Source: CAYFUT01 sp964346395 (lineage in GTDB: Bacteria > Bacillota > Halanaerobiia > Halobacteroidales > Halobacteroidaceae). From it: 13,510 nt of DNA. This document shows positions 12,834-13,510 of this stretch, one piece after another (within the stretch, counting starts at the first letter, position 1; the number at the start of each line of letters is the position of its first letter). The stretch is taken from contig CAYFUT010000069.1 of NCBI GenBank assembly GCA_964346395.1, positions 1 to 13,510 of the forward strand, given 5' to 3'. The notes beneath the pieces are model-generated. The model worked only from the letters and a program-made list of their open reading frames with translations, had not been told where the DNA came from and ran no database searches. The position numbers and the translations under genes were made by a program.

Positions 12834-13328
12834 TCATTCACTTCGGGCGCAGTCTGTTACTTGGTCATGAATCAGTTCCACTGCATGGGGCAGTACCGAA
12901 AGTATTATCTCTAAACATTCTGCCACTGCCTGCGGACTGCCCGGCAGATTAACAATTAATGTTTCTCCTCTGACGCCGGCCTCCGCCCGAGACAGCATTG
13001 CTTTTCTGGTCTGTGCTAAACTTTCCAGCCGCATTGTTTCTGGAATTCCCGGCACCCTGCGTTCAATTACCTCTTTAGTTGCTTCCGGAGTAACATCACG
13101 GGGGGCTAAACCAGTACCGCCGGTAGTCAGCACTAAATCTAGCTCTAGTTGATCGGCCATCTTCTTTAATTTCTCAATAATCAGCTGCCGATCATCGGGA
13201 ATTACATCATATTCAACTACCTCTCCGTCTATGTCAGCTATTAAATCTTCAATTACAGCTCCACTTTTATCCTCTCGTTCTCCGGCAGCTCCGCGGTCAC
13301 TTAAGGTTAATACCCCTGTTTTAATCAT
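12834..13328 (-). CDS. mogA: Molybdopterin adenylyltransferase, MogA/MoaB family
   Basis: 164-residue MogA/MoaB-type protein that adenylates molybdopterin so that molybdate can be inserted by MoeA. The fold signatures are clear: VLTLSDRG (6-13) with D20-K-S-G, TTGGTG (68-73) followed by PRDVTPEAT (76-84) and the catalytic-loop acidic residue D78, and LPGSPQAVAECLE (128-140). A TTG one codon earlier is possible, but the ATG at 13328 has AGGTGG 6 bases upstream. Its start overlaps the stop of the MOSC gene by 8 bases, and its stop sits inside the mobB ribosome site, so the three genes are tightly coupled. MogA and MoaB cannot be separated by eye. The operon placement supports the molybdenum-cofactor role. 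Confidence 0.94.
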   Translation of the reverse strand: MIKTGVLTLSDRGAAGEREDKSGAVIEDLIADIDGEVVEYDVIPDDRQLIIEKLKKMADQLELDLVLTTGGTGLAPRDVTPEATKEVIERRVPGIPETMRLESLAQTRKAMLSRAEAGVRGETLIVNLPGSPQAVAECLEIILSVLPHAVELIHDQVTDCARSE

Positions 13329-13510
13329 CAATTACCACCTCAATTTCAGTATTCGGCTCCAATTTACCGCCCTCAATCACTCGGGCAAAGATCCCTCGCC
13401 GCGGCATAATACAGTCTCCTACCTGTTCATAAATAGCACAGTGGTCGTGGCATTCCTTCCCGTGCTGCGTAACTTCGAGAACTATATTATTTAATTTAAA
13501 TCTAGTCCCC
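13321..13510 (-). CDS. MOSC-domain protein, C-terminal part (5' end outside window)
   Basis: An open frame from the right edge to TAA at 13323-13321 gives 62 residues after one partial codon. It reads FKLNNIVLEVTQHGKECHDH, then CAIYEQVGDCIMPRRGIFAR, then VIEGGKLEPNTEIEVVID, the C-terminal half of small free-standing MOSC proteins that commonly lie beside mogA, moaC or mobB in clostridial genomes. The conserved KECH-x2-C and GDCIMPRRGIF elements are seen. MOSC domains bind sulfur or the molybdenum cofactor; in these short stand-alone proteins the exact role is unknown. The stop overlaps the mogA start by 8 bases, so they are co-translated. The beginning of the gene and the promoter of the operon are not in the window. 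Confidence 0.92.
   Translation of the reverse strand, partial: GTRFKLNNIVLEVTQHGKECHDHCAIYEQVGDCIMPRRGIFARVIEGGKLEPNTEIEVVIDD

Noticed and set aside
13231..13494. Plus-strand 87-codon frame opposite mogA and the MOSC gene
   Set aside because: Antisense shadow of two well-supported coding frames.
1..13510. CRISPR arrays, insertion sequences with transposase, retrons or toxin-antitoxin pairs
   Set aside because: No spaced direct repeats, transposase, reverse transcriptase or paired small toxin genes were found on either strand.

Overview
The window looks like a chromosomal segment of an anaerobic, low-GC Gram-positive-type bacterium. I tentatively suggest the halophilic order Halanaerobiales, because of the A+T-rich sequence, strong AGGAGG-type ribosome sites, a single-cluster ferredoxin, queuosine and molybdenum-cofactor genes, and acidic stretches in several proteins. 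No marker gene here proves the taxonomy. All protein genes except one DUF4397 gene are on the minus strand. A run of 100 N (6698-6797) is a scaffold gap, so the two sides may not be truly adjacent.

Right to left, in the direction of transcription: (1) 13510-10047 carries a MOSC-domain protein (5' end outside the window), mogA, mobB, a SulP/STAS anion permease and a two-CBS-domain protein. The first three are overlapping or tightly packed molybdenum-cofactor genes. The SulP gene follows mobB by 46 bp, which makes molybdate or sulfate uptake for this pathway a reasonable hypothesis. (2) 9968-8913 is an isolated, divergent DprA/Smf-like gene that is visibly more A+T rich than its neighbours. (3) 8863-7054 is a methyl-accepting chemotaxis protein with its own promoter and terminator. 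(4) A small [4Fe-4S] ferredoxin lies next to the scaffold gap. (5) 6693-3474 reads as one complete transcription unit: promoter, queG (epoxyqueuosine reductase), a PhoU-like C-terminal gene remnant, a DUF362/two-[4Fe-4S] protein, a flavin-reductase-like FMN protein, then a strong terminator.

(6) 3371-1228 holds a DUF4397 repeat protein on the plus strand, a YccF-type membrane protein, the cold-shock protein gene with a clear promoter, and a PilZ (c-di-GMP-binding) protein that sits directly behind the cspA terminator with no visible promoter of its own. (7) 1206-1017 is a tRNA with a CAU anticodon (probably the lysidine-type tRNA-Ile2), with a near-consensus promoter on the plus strand. (8) 894-728 is a 167-bp near-continuous inverted repeat with perfect 21-bp ends, the most unusual non-coding structure in the window and a candidate miniature mobile or folded-RNA element. 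(9) 552-37 is a Cu/Zn superoxide dismutase with all metal ligands, followed by a heptamer tandem repeat that reaches the window edge.

Most genes are ordinary housekeeping or redox genes. The items most worth a second look are the 167-bp hairpin element, the orphan DprA-like protein, the SulP permease in the molybdenum operon, several leader or terminator hairpins with possible regulatory roles, and the poly-G ribosome binding sites.
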